From: a virus
Direction: 5' to 3' (one strand)
Length of the DNA stretch: 37,800 nt
IMG/VR virus record: IMGVR_UViG_3300008120_000134
Coordinates: 1-37,800 of that record
The position numbers and the translations under genes were made by a program. Of this stretch, positions 17,429-24,769 are shown in pieces. Numbering within the stretch: the first letter of the stretch is position 1; each line of letters opens with the position of its first letter. The notes under the pieces were generated by a model. That model did not search any database, was not told the origin of the DNA, and worked only from the letters and a program-made list of their open reading frames with translations.

Positions 17429-17442
17429 TATAATGGTATAAT
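17429..17442 (+). promoter_or_regulatory. Double TATAAT promoter, probably leaderless
   Basis: TATAAT occurs at 17429-17434 and again at 17437-17442, where it is preceded by TGG to form an extended -10. Only six A bases separate the second box from ATG 17449, so transcription would start at or near the A of the start codon. No Shine-Dalgarno is present, which agrees with a leaderless mRNA. Confidence 0.65.
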
Positions 17443-17448
17443 AAAAAA

Positions 17449-17865
17449 ATGATGAAAAAGATCCCTGACGCCAATATTGTAAAAGGCTCTAAAAGAGTAT
17501 TGCCTGCTGGGCACCCGCTTCTTGCTCTCTACGATCCATCGGAAGTCATTATTGTTGGCCAGGTTTCTGAATACGATCTTAATTATAAAAGCTTTCCAAT
17601 AGGTACAGGAGCAGGCGGATTTAATGGTGGAAATTTAAGAGACGGCAAAGATGACGAAAAAGATAAAAAGAAAGAAGAAGAAGAGGCAAAAGAAAAGCCA
17701 GACGTCCCACAACTTTCAGATATAGAAAATATTGAATATGTAAAATATTTTGACTCTGTAACAAAGGTTGAAAAAGTTAAAGCAATAATTAAAATTAGAA
17801 ATTCTAGTATAAATAAAAATAAAATATCTGGTGTAGATGCTAGAATCGCACCGTTGGGAGCATAA
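17449..17865 (+). CDS. Hypothetical tail-module protein with charged linker
   Basis: This 138-residue protein starts with ATGATG, so initiation at 17449 or 17452 is possible. Residues 1-60 contain hydrophobic strands (HPLLALYDPSEVIIVGQVSEYDL) and a Gly-rich segment; about 65-85 is a highly charged Asp/Lys/Glu run (DDEKDKKKEEEEAKEK); the rest is predicted mixed sheet (YVKYFDSVTKVEKVKAIIKI). It seems to open a new transcription unit within the tail tip module. Function is unknown; position suggests a small virion or fibre-attachment protein. It overlaps the next gene by one base (TAATG). Confidence 0.6.
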   Translation: MMKKIPDANIVKGSKRVLPAGHPLLALYDPSEVIIVGQVSEYDLNYKSFPIGTGAGGFNGGNLRDGKDDEKDKKKEEEEAKEKPDVPQLSDIENIEYVKYFDSVTKVEKVKAIIKIRNSSINKNKISGVDARIAPLGA

Positions 17866-18797
17866 TGCTAAAAGGCACATATGTATTTTACGAAGACGGT
17901 AAAGAGATTTACAGGTCTGAAAATGTTATAACTAAATTTGGCAAAAGATTTTTAACAAACTTTGTGGCGGGCAATGTATTCGGATTTAGCAAAGATATGG
18001 CATTTGGCATAGACTCTACAGCAGCTACTCAAAATGACACTAGGCTTGGTTTTGAATTCTACAGGACTCCAGTATTATTTGGAACGCCAGATATACAAAC
18101 TGTAAACAATTCTACATCATATTCTGTAGTATATAAGACAACAATCTCACAGGATATTGTTGGAGAAATATATGAGGTTGGTATATATCCATCAACAAGG
18201 TCTTCGATAAATGATTTTGACAATAAATACATATCAGATTTTGATGATGCATTAGACTGGGAAGACTCTTCTGGGAACAACCCATCAATTGTAAATACTA
18301 ACTATAGAATTGGCGGCAACCTTCTAAGAATGTATGCTACATCGGCGGCACCAAGAGAATATAAGTCAAACATTAATTCATTAGATCTTTCTGGCTATAG
18401 TACATTAGATACTATTAAGCTAGCGTATTATAGAGAAGATGCTAATCTGTCTAGTATTAAAATTAGATTGTATAGTGATCCAACCAGGTACTACGAGGCT
18501 ACAGTTATACCAACTTCTGGGAATGGATACAAGATAACTGCCGATATTCCATTGTCGACATTCTTTTCTGGTTCTACCAGCCCAGGTCCAGATGTTACAA
18601 ACATAAACCAGATTGGAATAATTGTTACTGCTTCTGCTGGAACAACATATGTTGGCATGGATGGCTTAAGAATAAATGATGAGGATACTTTCGATCCTAC
18701 ATTTGGGATGATTAGTAGATCTGTTTTGGCTGTACCTCTTTCAAAAGTTTCTGGGCGGCAGGTAGACGTAGAGTATAGACTGAACTTAGGATTCTAA
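17865..18797 (+). CDS. Putative minor tail / fibre-associated protein
   Basis: This 310-residue protein starts at ATG 17865, overlapping TAA. It opens with a strand-turn pattern (YVFYEDGKEIYRSENVITKF), followed by a region with FGIDSTAATQNDTRLGFEFY. About residues 130-280 have a jelly-roll-like pattern (LSGYSTLDTIKLAYYREDAN, IRLYSDPTRYYEATVIP), resembling carbohydrate-binding modules of tail proteins. A C-terminal strand VDVEYRLNLGF closes the protein. It is placed directly before the fibre and could form the fibre base. Family not recognised. Confidence 0.55.
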   Translation: MLKGTYVFYEDGKEIYRSENVITKFGKRFLTNFVAGNVFGFSKDMAFGIDSTAATQNDTRLGFEFYRTPVLFGTPDIQTVNNSTSYSVVYKTTISQDIVGEIYEVGIYPSTRSSINDFDNKYISDFDDALDWEDSSGNNPSIVNTNYRIGGNLLRMYATSAAPREYKSNINSLDLSGYSTLDTIKLAYYREDANLSSIKIRLYSDPTRYYEATVIPTSGNGYKITADIPLSTFFSGSTSPGPDVTNINQIGIIVTASAGTTYVGMDGLRINDEDTFDPTFGMISRSVLAVPLSKVSGRQVDVEYRLNLGF

Positions 18798-18798
18798 T

Positions 18799-21663
18799 AT
18801 GAGCGGGCCATATCAAGATATACTAAAAGATTCAAGCGAATCATTTGAAAATGGAGATTACTTTTTAGTAACCATTTTAGATTTGGATCTTGGAACTCAA
18901 TACCCATTAGAGTTTAGATGGAAATATAAAGATGGAACATTTGGTAAAGACTGGTCTGCCGTAAGGTATATTACGACTCCAGGCGGAACAGTTCCAGAAG
19001 AGCCTCAACTTCTTGTTACTGATGTAACAGCGGAACCTGGTATTATAAAAGTTACTTGGTCTGGTAAAGGTGCTTCTAATCAAAATCTACAAAATATAGA
19101 TAGAGTAAATATTCATATTACTGGAACAAGTTTTGGAGACGGAACAAAGCCAGCTGGATTTTTTAAAGAGGCTGGAACTCAGACATTCTCAGTAGAAGCT
19201 GGTACATATTTTGTACAACTAAAATCAGTAACGGTTAACGGAGTAACGTCTTTCTTCAGCGAATCAAGGACTGTAGTAGTACCAGCTATTGAAGAGCCTA
19301 TCGAAGCTCCAGTAGCCCCAGTAGGATTTTCTGCAAGACCTGTTTTAAGCGGTATTGAAGTAACATGGAACGGTGCATACTCTGGCGGAGCAAGTTGGCT
19401 AGGATTTGAAGCTGTTAATATCTATGCTGGTACGTCAGCATCAGCCACAGGCGGGACATATATAAAAGTCGGTCAAATGACTGCTAATAAAACAGAAAAC
19501 AAAATAATTATTCCTATAGACGGAACATATGTTAAATACGGCAGCGTTGCATATATTCATGCAAGCTCTTTAAATCGTGCAATACCACCAGTAGAGTCTT
19601 CTATATCTGCAAATGTTGCAAGCGCAACTCCAAGTCAAGTAGTAAATACAGATTTAATTAACGAGGTTGTTACGGCCACTAAAATTGCAACTGCAGCAAT
19701 TACTGAAGTTAAAATTGATAATAACGCTATAACTGCTGCTAAGATTGCTACAGGAGCAATTACTGAAACTAAAATTGCCTCTGATGCGATTACTGCGCCT
19801 AAAATTGCAGCAGGTGCTATTGAGGCTGGTAAAATTGCTGCAGGAGCAATTACTGCAGATAAGATTGCGGCAAATGCTATAGAAGCAGATAAAATTGCAG
19901 CAAATGCAATTACTGCTGTAAAGATACTTGCAGGATCAGTAACTACTGCAAAGCTAGACGCTTTAGCTATAACATCAGATAAGATTGCTGCCAATGCAAT
20001 TATTGCTGGAAAAATCGATACCAATGCCATTACAGCAGATTTAATTAATTCTGGAACATTAAAAGCTACTACGTATATAAGAGTTGGAACTAAAAACTTG
20101 ACTACTGGAGCTGGAGGCAGAATAGAAATATCTGGCTCTGCTGTAGAAGATGGAGCTTTTGATATTCCAGCAGGATTGTACATATATAATTCAGCAGGAA
20201 CTGCAGTTTTATCAGCGCCATTAGGTGGTGGTTTATCTGTAACTGGTTCTTTAACTGCTACATCTATATCTACATCTTCTGGAAGATTTACTGTAGGCGC
20301 TACTGGAATTATGAATGCACAAGACGCAACATTTTCTGGAACAATAACTGCAAGTGGAGGATCAATAGGAGGAATAAGAATATTTGCTTCCTCTATTCAA
20401 AACAATACAGATGAAGCTGCATCTACATTTAAGTTAGATAATAGCGGTAGAGCACGTTTTGGAGCAACATCTGGTAATTCTATAATATTAAATCCTGTAA
20501 GCGGTACTGGAACCAATATTATATACCATTCAACTGACGGCGGAGCTACTGCATCTGGAAGCTTCTCGGTTACTGGAGGAGGCATTCTAACTGCGGTAGG
20601 AGGAAACTTCAGCGGAACAATTACAAATGGTACTGATTTTTGGAATGCAAACAATACATTTAGATTAGGCGGAGCAAATGGAATCAATAAAGCTTCAGCA
20701 ACATCTAATGCAATAACAATCGGATCAGATGTAACTATTAGCGGAGACCTGACAGCAAAATCTATAAACATAGATACAAATAATTATTGGAATAATACAG
20801 GAAATGCTGGCAAATTTAGAGTTGGCGGAAGTACAAAATATGTTTATTGGGATGGGTCTACAATAGACATTAACGGTAAAGTGACTGCAGATTCTGGACA
20901 AATAGGACCTTGGGTCATTAATAATGCTGGATACCTCTCAGATTCTGGGGGAACAGTTAGATTGTTGCCAAGCGGAACAATAGGTTCACAAGTATATACA
21001 CTTTTAACAAACAGAGCTTTACTAGCAAATTCTATTACTCTTGGAGCAATTGCAGAAACTGGTGGACCAAACACTGGAGAAATGTATATTGCTGGTTCAA
21101 GTGCACCTTCTGGATTTGCATTAAATGTTTCTGGGTCCTGTCAAATAGGTGCACAAACACAAATTTATAATGATGGATACGTTAGTTTTAGAGGCGGAAG
21201 CATAAGTATAAATGGATCTTTAAGCTTTGGCGTTCCTGCAAATGGATTATTTGAATTTTTAAATACCTCTGGCAACGTAAGAGTAGCTTCTACATATTCA
21301 AATAGCGTAAGCGGCAGAACTATGATTATATCGAATACTGGACTTTTCGGTACAGCAGCTTCTACAATAAGAAAAAAGCATGAGGTAGAAGATTATGCGA
21401 TAAATGAAGATGCCTTGTTGTCATTAGAATTAAAAACATTTAAATATAAGCCACAATATGATGAACTCCAAGAAAATCAATACGGGTTTATTGCAGAAGA
21501 AGCGGAAGCCTTAGGGTTGGCTGAGCTTATACAATACGACAAAGATGGTCTTGTAGATTATTTCGATTACTCCAGATTACCAGTATTTTTATTTCAAATT
21601 ATCAAAAATCAAAGACAAAAGATTAATGATATAGAAACAAGACTTGACGCCCTTGAAGGATAA
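18799..21663 (+). CDS. Tail fibre / receptor-binding protein with S74 chaperone
   Basis: This 954-residue protein has three FN3-like beta sandwiches in about residues 1-285 (for example VTDVTAEPGIIKVTWSGKG and PVGFSARPVLSGIEVTWNGA). Residues about 287-415 hold repeats of the type AITxxKIAxxAI. Residues about 420-845 are Gly/Ser/Thr-rich beta sequence of a trimeric shaft. The end (about 853-954) matches the peptidase S74 intramolecular chaperone: S855-TIRK-K860 gives the Ser-Lys pair at the usual five-residue spacing, then TFKYKPQY, YGFIAEEAE and a final coiled coil (NQRQKINDIETRLDALEG). In related fibres the chaperone trimerises the shaft and cuts itself off. Confidence 0.85.
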   Translation: MSGPYQDILKDSSESFENGDYFLVTILDLDLGTQYPLEFRWKYKDGTFGKDWSAVRYITTPGGTVPEEPQLLVTDVTAEPGIIKVTWSGKGASNQNLQNIDRVNIHITGTSFGDGTKPAGFFKEAGTQTFSVEAGTYFVQLKSVTVNGVTSFFSESRTVVVPAIEEPIEAPVAPVGFSARPVLSGIEVTWNGAYSGGASWLGFEAVNIYAGTSASATGGTYIKVGQMTANKTENKIIIPIDGTYVKYGSVAYIHASSLNRAIPPVESSISANVASATPSQVVNTDLINEVVTATKIATAAITEVKIDNNAITAAKIATGAITETKIASDAITAPKIAAGAIEAGKIAAGAITADKIAANAIEADKIAANAITAVKILAGSVTTAKLDALAITSDKIAANAIIAGKIDTNAITADLINSGTLKATTYIRVGTKNLTTGAGGRIEISGSAVEDGAFDIPAGLYIYNSAGTAVLSAPLGGGLSVTGSLTATSISTSSGRFTVGATGIMNAQDATFSGTITASGGSIGGIRIFASSIQNNTDEAASTFKLDNSGRARFGATSGNSIILNPVSGTGTNIIYHSTDGGATASGSFSVTGGGILTAVGGNFSGTITNGTDFWNANNTFRLGGANGINKASATSNAITIGSDVTISGDLTAKSINIDTNNYWNNTGNAGKFRVGGSTKYVYWDGSTIDINGKVTADSGQIGPWVINNAGYLSDSGGTVRLLPSGTIGSQVYTLLTNRALLANSITLGAIAETGGPNTGEMYIAGSSAPSGFALNVSGSCQIGAQTQIYNDGYVSFRGGSISINGSLSFGVPANGLFEFLNTSGNVRVASTYSNSVSGRTMIISNTGLFGTAASTIRKKHEVEDYAINEDALLSLELKTFKYKPQYDELQENQYGFIAEEAEALGLAELIQYDKDGLVDYFDYSRLPVFLFQIIKNQRQKINDIETRLDALEG
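19660..20050 (+). repeat. In-frame repeats encoding A-I-T-x-x-K-I-A units
   Basis: About a dozen imperfect 30-base units encode AI(T/E)xxKIAxx blocks in the fibre stalk. The DNA repeats (gcaattactgc, aaaattgcagc and variants) are near-identical over short stretches and could recombine or slip to change stalk length in frame. Confidence 0.75.
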
Positions 21664-21672
21664 TGGTATCCT
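21644..21672 (+). promoter_or_regulatory. Candidate promoter overlapping a stop-codon hairpin
   Basis: TTGACG at 21644-21649 and TATCCT at 21667-21672 have a 17-base spacer with TGG before the -10. The -10 lies in the 3' arm of a hairpin (AAGGATA 21656-21662, ATGG loop, TATCCTT 21667-21673) that spans the fibre stop codon. The hairpin could be a weak terminator instead; both readings are tentative. Confidence 0.35.
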
Positions 21673-21698
21673 TTAACTCTACCCAAAAGGAGAAACAA

Positions 21699-21860
21699 AT
21701 GGCTGATAAAGCTGAACTAGTAATCACCGCCCTGCAACAGCGCATTGGCGAAATCGTATCAAACTATGAAACTCAAGTTGCAATTCTACGTGCAGAAATT
21801 ACAAAGCTCATGGAGCAGAGTGAAGCTAAAGAAGAAACAGCAACAGTCGTTAATAATTAG
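21699..21860 (+). CDS. Small coiled-coil protein
   Basis: ATG 21699 follows an AAAAGGAGA ribosome binding site at 21685-21693 with a good 5-base gap; an in-frame ATG at 21663 lacks such a site. The product is 53 residues, mostly one amphipathic helix with heptad spacing (LVITALQQRIGEIV, then QVAILRAEITKLMEQ), ending in an Ala/Thr/Val tail. It could trimerise next to the fibre or act as an assembly factor. The last 41 bases of coding overlap the next gene in another frame. Function is unknown. Confidence 0.65.
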   Translation: MADKAELVITALQQRIGEIVSNYETQVAILRAEITKLMEQSEAKEETATVVNN

Positions 21861-22215
21861 TCCTACTGTAATCCCATCTGGCCTTGCCGTCAAAACCGAC
21901 AAGGCCAGTTATTGGGTTAAGGACAATAAACGATATAAGCTTATATCTGACCGTGCCGCTAAATCATGGGCATTTACAACTGTAAACGCTACAGAGCAGG
22001 CTATTGCTTCTATGAAGATAGTTGGCAAGCTGGGCTTCCGTGATGGGACTTTGATAAAGAACATAGCGGATGGTAAAATGTATTTAATATCGCAAAACAA
22101 AAAGCGACATATTGTTGACCCAGATTCGTTTGACAAGTATGGCCTGAATAGAAATTCAGTCATAGAGGTAAGCGAGGCGGAAGCAAATATGCATGAAATA
22201 GGAGAAGACTTATGA
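21820..22215 (+). CDS. Putative surface/host-interaction repeat-domain protein, start uncertain
   Basis: From about base 21866 the protein has a clear pattern: IPSGLAVKTDKASYWVKDNK, then FRDGTLIKN, MYLISQNKKRHIVDPDSFDK, and VIEVSEAEANMHEIGEDL. Paired units of this kind (a GTLIK strand, a YLI strand with an xKKRHI segment, and a VS-x-x-E tail) occur in bacterial surface proteins and in phage tail-associated proteins. No ATG lies near the start of the domain. GTG 21820 has a GGAG four bases upstream and would give 131 residues beginning with a Lys/Gln-rich segment; TTG 21745 and ATG 21766 are alternatives, as is a frameshift from the coiled-coil gene. It overlaps the next gene by four bases (ATGA). 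Confidence 0.6.
   Translation: MKLKKKQQQSLIISPTVIPSGLAVKTDKASYWVKDNKRYKLISDRAAKSWAFTTVNATEQAIASMKIVGKLGFRDGTLIKNIADGKMYLISQNKKRHIVDPDSFDKYGLNRNSVIEVSEAEANMHEIGEDL
21878..21908 (+). repeat. Nine-bp perfect hairpin 17 bases after a stop codon
   Basis: CTGGCCTTG (21878-21886) pairs with CAAGGCCAG (21900-21908) around 13 bases. It lies inside the downstream gene and has no T-run, so it is not a standard terminator. It might stabilise the RNA or affect translation of the overlapping pair. Confidence 0.5.
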
Positions 22216-22649
22216 CACTACCATATGATCCCAATGTAATATTTAACCCAGGGGCTCCTATTAACCTTGATCAATTACGTAAGCTTCAAAATAATATTGC
22301 GGCGGTAAAGCTAGAGTCTGATAACAAGATTCAGAATGCCACATTAAGCATTGAGGGCGTACAAAAGTTTGTAAAAGTTAACCCAGTTATATTTGCTAAA
22401 ACTGTTACTATATCAATTAATGCAAATAGAGGATACGATACAACCGATTTTGGCGGAACTGATTTTAGCGAAACCCCAATTATGGTAGCATCAATTTCCA
22501 CAAATACTAGCCCTAATGATGGGGTTACTTTGAGAGCAACTGCTACCAGCAAAACTGGCGGGCAGATTGAAGTTTTTACAGCAGCTAAAAGTACTTTGAA
22601 AGAAATTAAAGTTAACTTTTTAGCTGTTCAGATGAAACAAGTAGAATAA
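22212..22649 (+). CDS. Putative fibre-tip protein with lectin-like C-terminus
   Basis: This 145-residue protein starts at ATG 22212 within an ATGA overlap. Residues 1-50 contain a short helix (NLDQLRKLQNNIAAVKLESD) suited to trimerisation. From about residue 60 the strand pattern (TVTISINANRGYDTTDFGGT, PIMVASIS, GVTLRATATSKTGGQIEVFT, VNFLAVQM) resembles the C-terminal gp53-like/H-type lectin domains found at the end of phage tail fibres, which often carry a strand pair ending in a short hydrophobic tail. It is the last gene before the replication-module promoter. Receptor binding is inferred. Confidence 0.5.
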   Translation: MTLPYDPNVIFNPGAPINLDQLRKLQNNIAAVKLESDNKIQNATLSIEGVQKFVKVNPVIFAKTVTISINANRGYDTTDFGGTDFSETPIMVASISTNTSPNDGVTLRATATSKTGGQIEVFTAAKSTLKEIKVNFLAVQMKQVE

Positions 22650-22653
22650 CCTA

Positions 22654-22681
22654 TTGACAATATAAAACCAAATGCTACAAT
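22654..22681 (+). promoter_or_regulatory. Strong promoter opening the replication module
   Basis: A consensus TTGACA at 22654-22659 is followed after 16 bases by TACAAT at 22676-22681, with TGC immediately before the -10. It lies in an 81-base gap between the tail module and the metallophosphoesterase gene. This is the best -35/-10 pair in the window. Confidence 0.8.
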
Positions 22682-22711
22682 TCGTAGCATATAAGTTGCT
22701 GTTTGCAACTT
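22672..22711. promoter_or_regulatory. Tandem inverted repeats over the -10 and in the leader
   Basis: ATGCTAC/GTAGCAT (22672-22690) forms a perfect 7-bp stem with a 5-base loop and covers the -10 box. Two bases later AAGTTGC/GCAACTT (22693-22711) forms a second perfect 7-bp stem with a 5-base loop. The first is operator-like by position; the second would be in the transcript leader. Confidence 0.6.
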
Positions 22712-22730
22712 TCTATAAGTAAGGATTTAA

Positions 22731-23531
22731 ATGACAAACGATCTTAAGTGGATGCTATCGTCAGATCAGCAGTTCCCATATCAAGACGACAAGATGATTG
22801 AGCTATGGTTTAAAGTTATGAAATGGTTTAAGCCAGATGTAGTAGACTATCTTGGAGACACAGATGATCAGGCATGCTATAGCAAGTATACAGAAGGACG
22901 TTCAGCAGAATTCCTTAATTTGCATAAGACTGATAGTAAAGATTTGATTGTTCCTATGATGCGACATGAAGCAAAAGGCGCAAGAGATTTTTATGCAAAG
23001 ACTCGTGATATGTTGCCAGACGCACAGCTATTCTCAGCCTTAGGAAATCACGATGTTAGAATTTTTAATTATGTAGACGCAAAGCTTCCAGACTACATTA
23101 GCGAAGTTACCCCAGAAGCTTTATGGTCTTTAGATTCTTTAGGTTATGAATATATCTACTATGATTCTTTGCCCAAGCGCAGATTCGGAGATATACATGT
23201 TCATCATGGTATTTCAATCTCTGCAACTGGTTCTGTAAGAAAAGACATGGAAGATATGCAGGTTTCCATCATCCGTGGACATTCACATAGAATTGCATCT
23301 CATATGGTAACTTATGAATTGCGTAACGGCGGAGAAGGAGAAACTCTTCGTGGATACGAAATTGGTCACATGTGTGATGAAAAGGGTCCAGGCATGAAGT
23401 ATACACAGCATCACGATTGGCAAAAGGGATTTGCTATTGCACACATTGTAAATGATTACCCTCATATTCAAATGATCCACGTAGCCCCAGACTACTCATG
23501 TGTTGTAGATGGCAAGGTGTTTAAGTTATGA
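22731..23531 (+). CDS. Calcineurin-like metallophosphoesterase
   Basis: This 266-residue protein carries the metal-binding motifs of the family in order: D12-x-Q14 (in place of the usual D-x-H), G42-D43-x-x-D46, G105-N106-H107-D108, a histidine pair near 157-158 (HVHHG), and G183-H184-S185-H186. These bind two metal ions and cleave phosphomonoesters or diesters, as in Mre11, YfcE and phage lambda phosphatase. The small size and position at the head of the replication operon suggest a nuclease or phosphatase acting on DNA or on nucleotides. The Gln at the first motif is a known variation. It has an AAGGA ribosome binding site and overlaps the next gene. Confidence 0.85.
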   Translation: MTNDLKWMLSSDQQFPYQDDKMIELWFKVMKWFKPDVVDYLGDTDDQACYSKYTEGRSAEFLNLHKTDSKDLIVPMMRHEAKGARDFYAKTRDMLPDAQLFSALGNHDVRIFNYVDAKLPDYISEVTPEALWSLDSLGYEYIYYDSLPKRRFGDIHVHHGISISATGSVRKDMEDMQVSIIRGHSHRIASHMVTYELRNGGEGETLRGYEIGHMCDEKGPGMKYTQHHDWQKGFAIAHIVNDYPHIQMIHVAPDYSCVVDGKVFKL

Positions 23532-23716
23532 TGCATTGTAAGAAGTGTGGCGGGAGAGTATTTGTAGATAGAGTATTTTCTCAAAAGTTGCATATAGAAC
23601 TTTTCTGCATATTGTGTGGTAAGAGATGGATGCTAAACAAGGATAGAAACGCATTAGGACGATGGCTAGAACAAAAAGAGTTCAACCAGCTAAAAGACTA
23701 CTCTATTTTTTCTTAG
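23528..23716 (+). CDS. Small zinc-ribbon protein
   Basis: This 62-residue protein starts with ATGATG overlapping the metallophosphoesterase stop. Two Cys-x2-Cys knuckles (CKKCGG at residues 4-9 and CILCGK near 28-33) separated by about 20 residues form a typical zinc ribbon, followed by a basic C-terminus with a short helix. It may bind DNA or a polymerase partner. No specific family is recognised. The next gene overlaps it by 55 bases. Confidence 0.65.
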   Translation: MMHCKKCGGRVFVDRVFSQKLHIELFCILCGKRWMLNKDRNALGRWLEQKEFNQLKDYSIFS

Positions 23717-24150
23717 ACGGAAAAATACACAAGACGTTGCGTATATCTCGTGCTAGAGATGAAATAACGGCTTGGTGTTATCCAGATAGGCGTAGAGTTA
23801 TGTATAGTTATACTCTTGTAAAAAAGAATATGAAGAAGGCCTATAGTATAAAAGAGGTTGGCTTATTCTTAAATAGACATAAGGTGACTGTAGAGAATTA
23901 TATTTTAGATGGTAAAATTCAACAGCCAGATAAAATATATCCAATTGGTAATCCTGATAATCCTGGATGGACAAAGTATATGCTGTCAGAAGAAGATATT
24001 CTGAAAATACATCAGTTTATTTTAGATGATGGATATACAACAGATTTTCCATCCCGCTCAGAATTATTAGCTCTTCTCAGACACGATACAATATTGTATA
24101 CTAAGACTACAGACGGGAGATTCGTTCCAGTGTGGAAGGCGGAAGAATGA
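23662..24150 (+). CDS. Helix-turn-helix DNA-binding protein
   Basis: This 162-residue protein starts at ATG 23662 with TTAGGACG just upstream. Residues 10-50 form beta strands (LLYFFLDGKIHKTLRISRAR, then DEITAWCYPDRRRVMYSYT). Residues about 60-85 (AYSIKEVGLFLNRHKVTVEN) match a MerR/excisionase-type winged HTH, where the first helix leads into a turn and recognition helix; KYMLSEEDILKIHQFIL after it resembles the following wing and helix. It may regulate the operon or mark the replication origin. The 55-base overlap with the upstream gene is long but the reading frame is well supported. Confidence 0.7.
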   Translation: MARTKRVQPAKRLLYFFLDGKIHKTLRISRARDEITAWCYPDRRRVMYSYTLVKKNMKKAYSIKEVGLFLNRHKVTVENYILDGKIQQPDKIYPIGNPDNPGWTKYMLSEEDILKIHQFILDDGYTTDFPSRSELLALLRHDTILYTKTTDGRFVPVWKAEE

Positions 24151-24266
24151 CAGGTAAAGTTGTTGTTTGTCCAGTTTGTAAAAAAGAGACGGAAGTACGG
24201 TGGGGAATATTCGCACACGATACTCTAAGCAGGCATATGAAGGAGCACGGTGATGTCAGAGACTAA
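24147..24266 (+). CDS. 39-residue C2H2-type zinc finger protein
   Basis: ATG 24147 overlaps the previous stop as ATGA. The 39-residue product has Cys-x2-Cys (CPVC, residues 8-11), a basic middle, and His-rich FAHDTLSRHMKEHG (two histidines four apart after a helix start), which is the outline of a C2H2 finger. It is followed by an internal GAAGGAG used by the next gene. Small genes of this size are easy to miss; the zinc-ligand spacing supports it as real. Confidence 0.6.
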   Translation: MTGKVVVCPVCKKETEVRWGIFAHDTLSRHMKEHGDVRD

Positions 24267-24462
24267 AGTAAAAATAGATCTATCATTTACTAGAAATCTT
24301 GGTAACTATGAAAGTATCAAGATTGGTATAGGCGTAGAGGATATTGTTCGTAGCGGGGAAAACGTAGACTCAGCTACAGAGCGTGTATATAAGTTTGTTG
24401 AGGATAAGCTTATCCAAAAGACTCGTGAAGTGGAAGAGGAATTAAGTGGCGGTAAAAAGTAA
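24253..24462 (+). CDS. Hypothetical small protein
   Basis: This 69-residue protein starts at ATG 24253 with a GAAGGAG site seven bases upstream; an in-frame GTG at 24250 is less likely. It has a strand-rich start (KVKIDLSFTRNLGNYESIKI) then a helix (SATERVYKFVEDKLIQKTRE) ending in a Gly/Lys tail. The pattern (a beta hairpin with an EDI-helix tail) is shared by several small phage proteins of unknown function. It sits in the replication operon and overlaps both neighbours. Confidence 0.6.
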   Translation: MSETKVKIDLSFTRNLGNYESIKIGIGVEDIVRSGENVDSATERVYKFVEDKLIQKTREVEEELSGGKK

Positions 24463-24769
24463 AGAGCCATATATACTCATATCTTTATACGAAACTTTGT
24501 ATTTTGAGAAGTATAACAAGAAGCCACGCCTAAATAAATTTCGTGAGAAGTGGGCTATGCAAGATGTCATAGATAGTGTAGGATATGATCGTGCCAAAGA
24601 ACTATTGGAGTATTATTTCAAGACTAGCAAAAGTGGTCATCCTTTAACCTTTTTCTTTTATAACTTTGACAAGATAGATCAATTGCAGGCAGAGATAGAG
24701 AAAGATAAAAAGAATAGAGAAAGACTTAGAGAGGCTACCAAAAGACTAGTGGAAGGCGGAGAAGAATGA
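24446..24769 (+). CDS. Hypothetical protein in helicase-loader position
   Basis: This 107-residue protein starts with GTG 24446, preceded by GAGGAA, and overlaps the helicase start as ATGA. It is helical and charged: YILISLYETLYFEKYNKKP, then KFREKWAMQDVIDSVGYDRA, then a C-terminal coiled coil of Glu/Lys/Arg. In many phages the gene before a DnaB-type helicase encodes a loader or a replication initiator; this is context only, since no ATPase or DnaD/DnaI motif is present. Confidence 0.5.
   Translation: MAVKSKEPYILISLYETLYFEKYNKKPRLNKFREKWAMQDVIDSVGYDRAKELLEYYFKTSKSGHPLTFFFYNFDKIDQLQAEIEKDKKNRERLREATKRLVEGGEE

Noticed and set aside
19635-20183. Long open frame on the - strand opposite the fibre stalk
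   Set aside because: It mirrors the repeated AITxxKIA units on the + strand; repeats keep the antisense frame open. It has no ribosome site and no recognisable domain.
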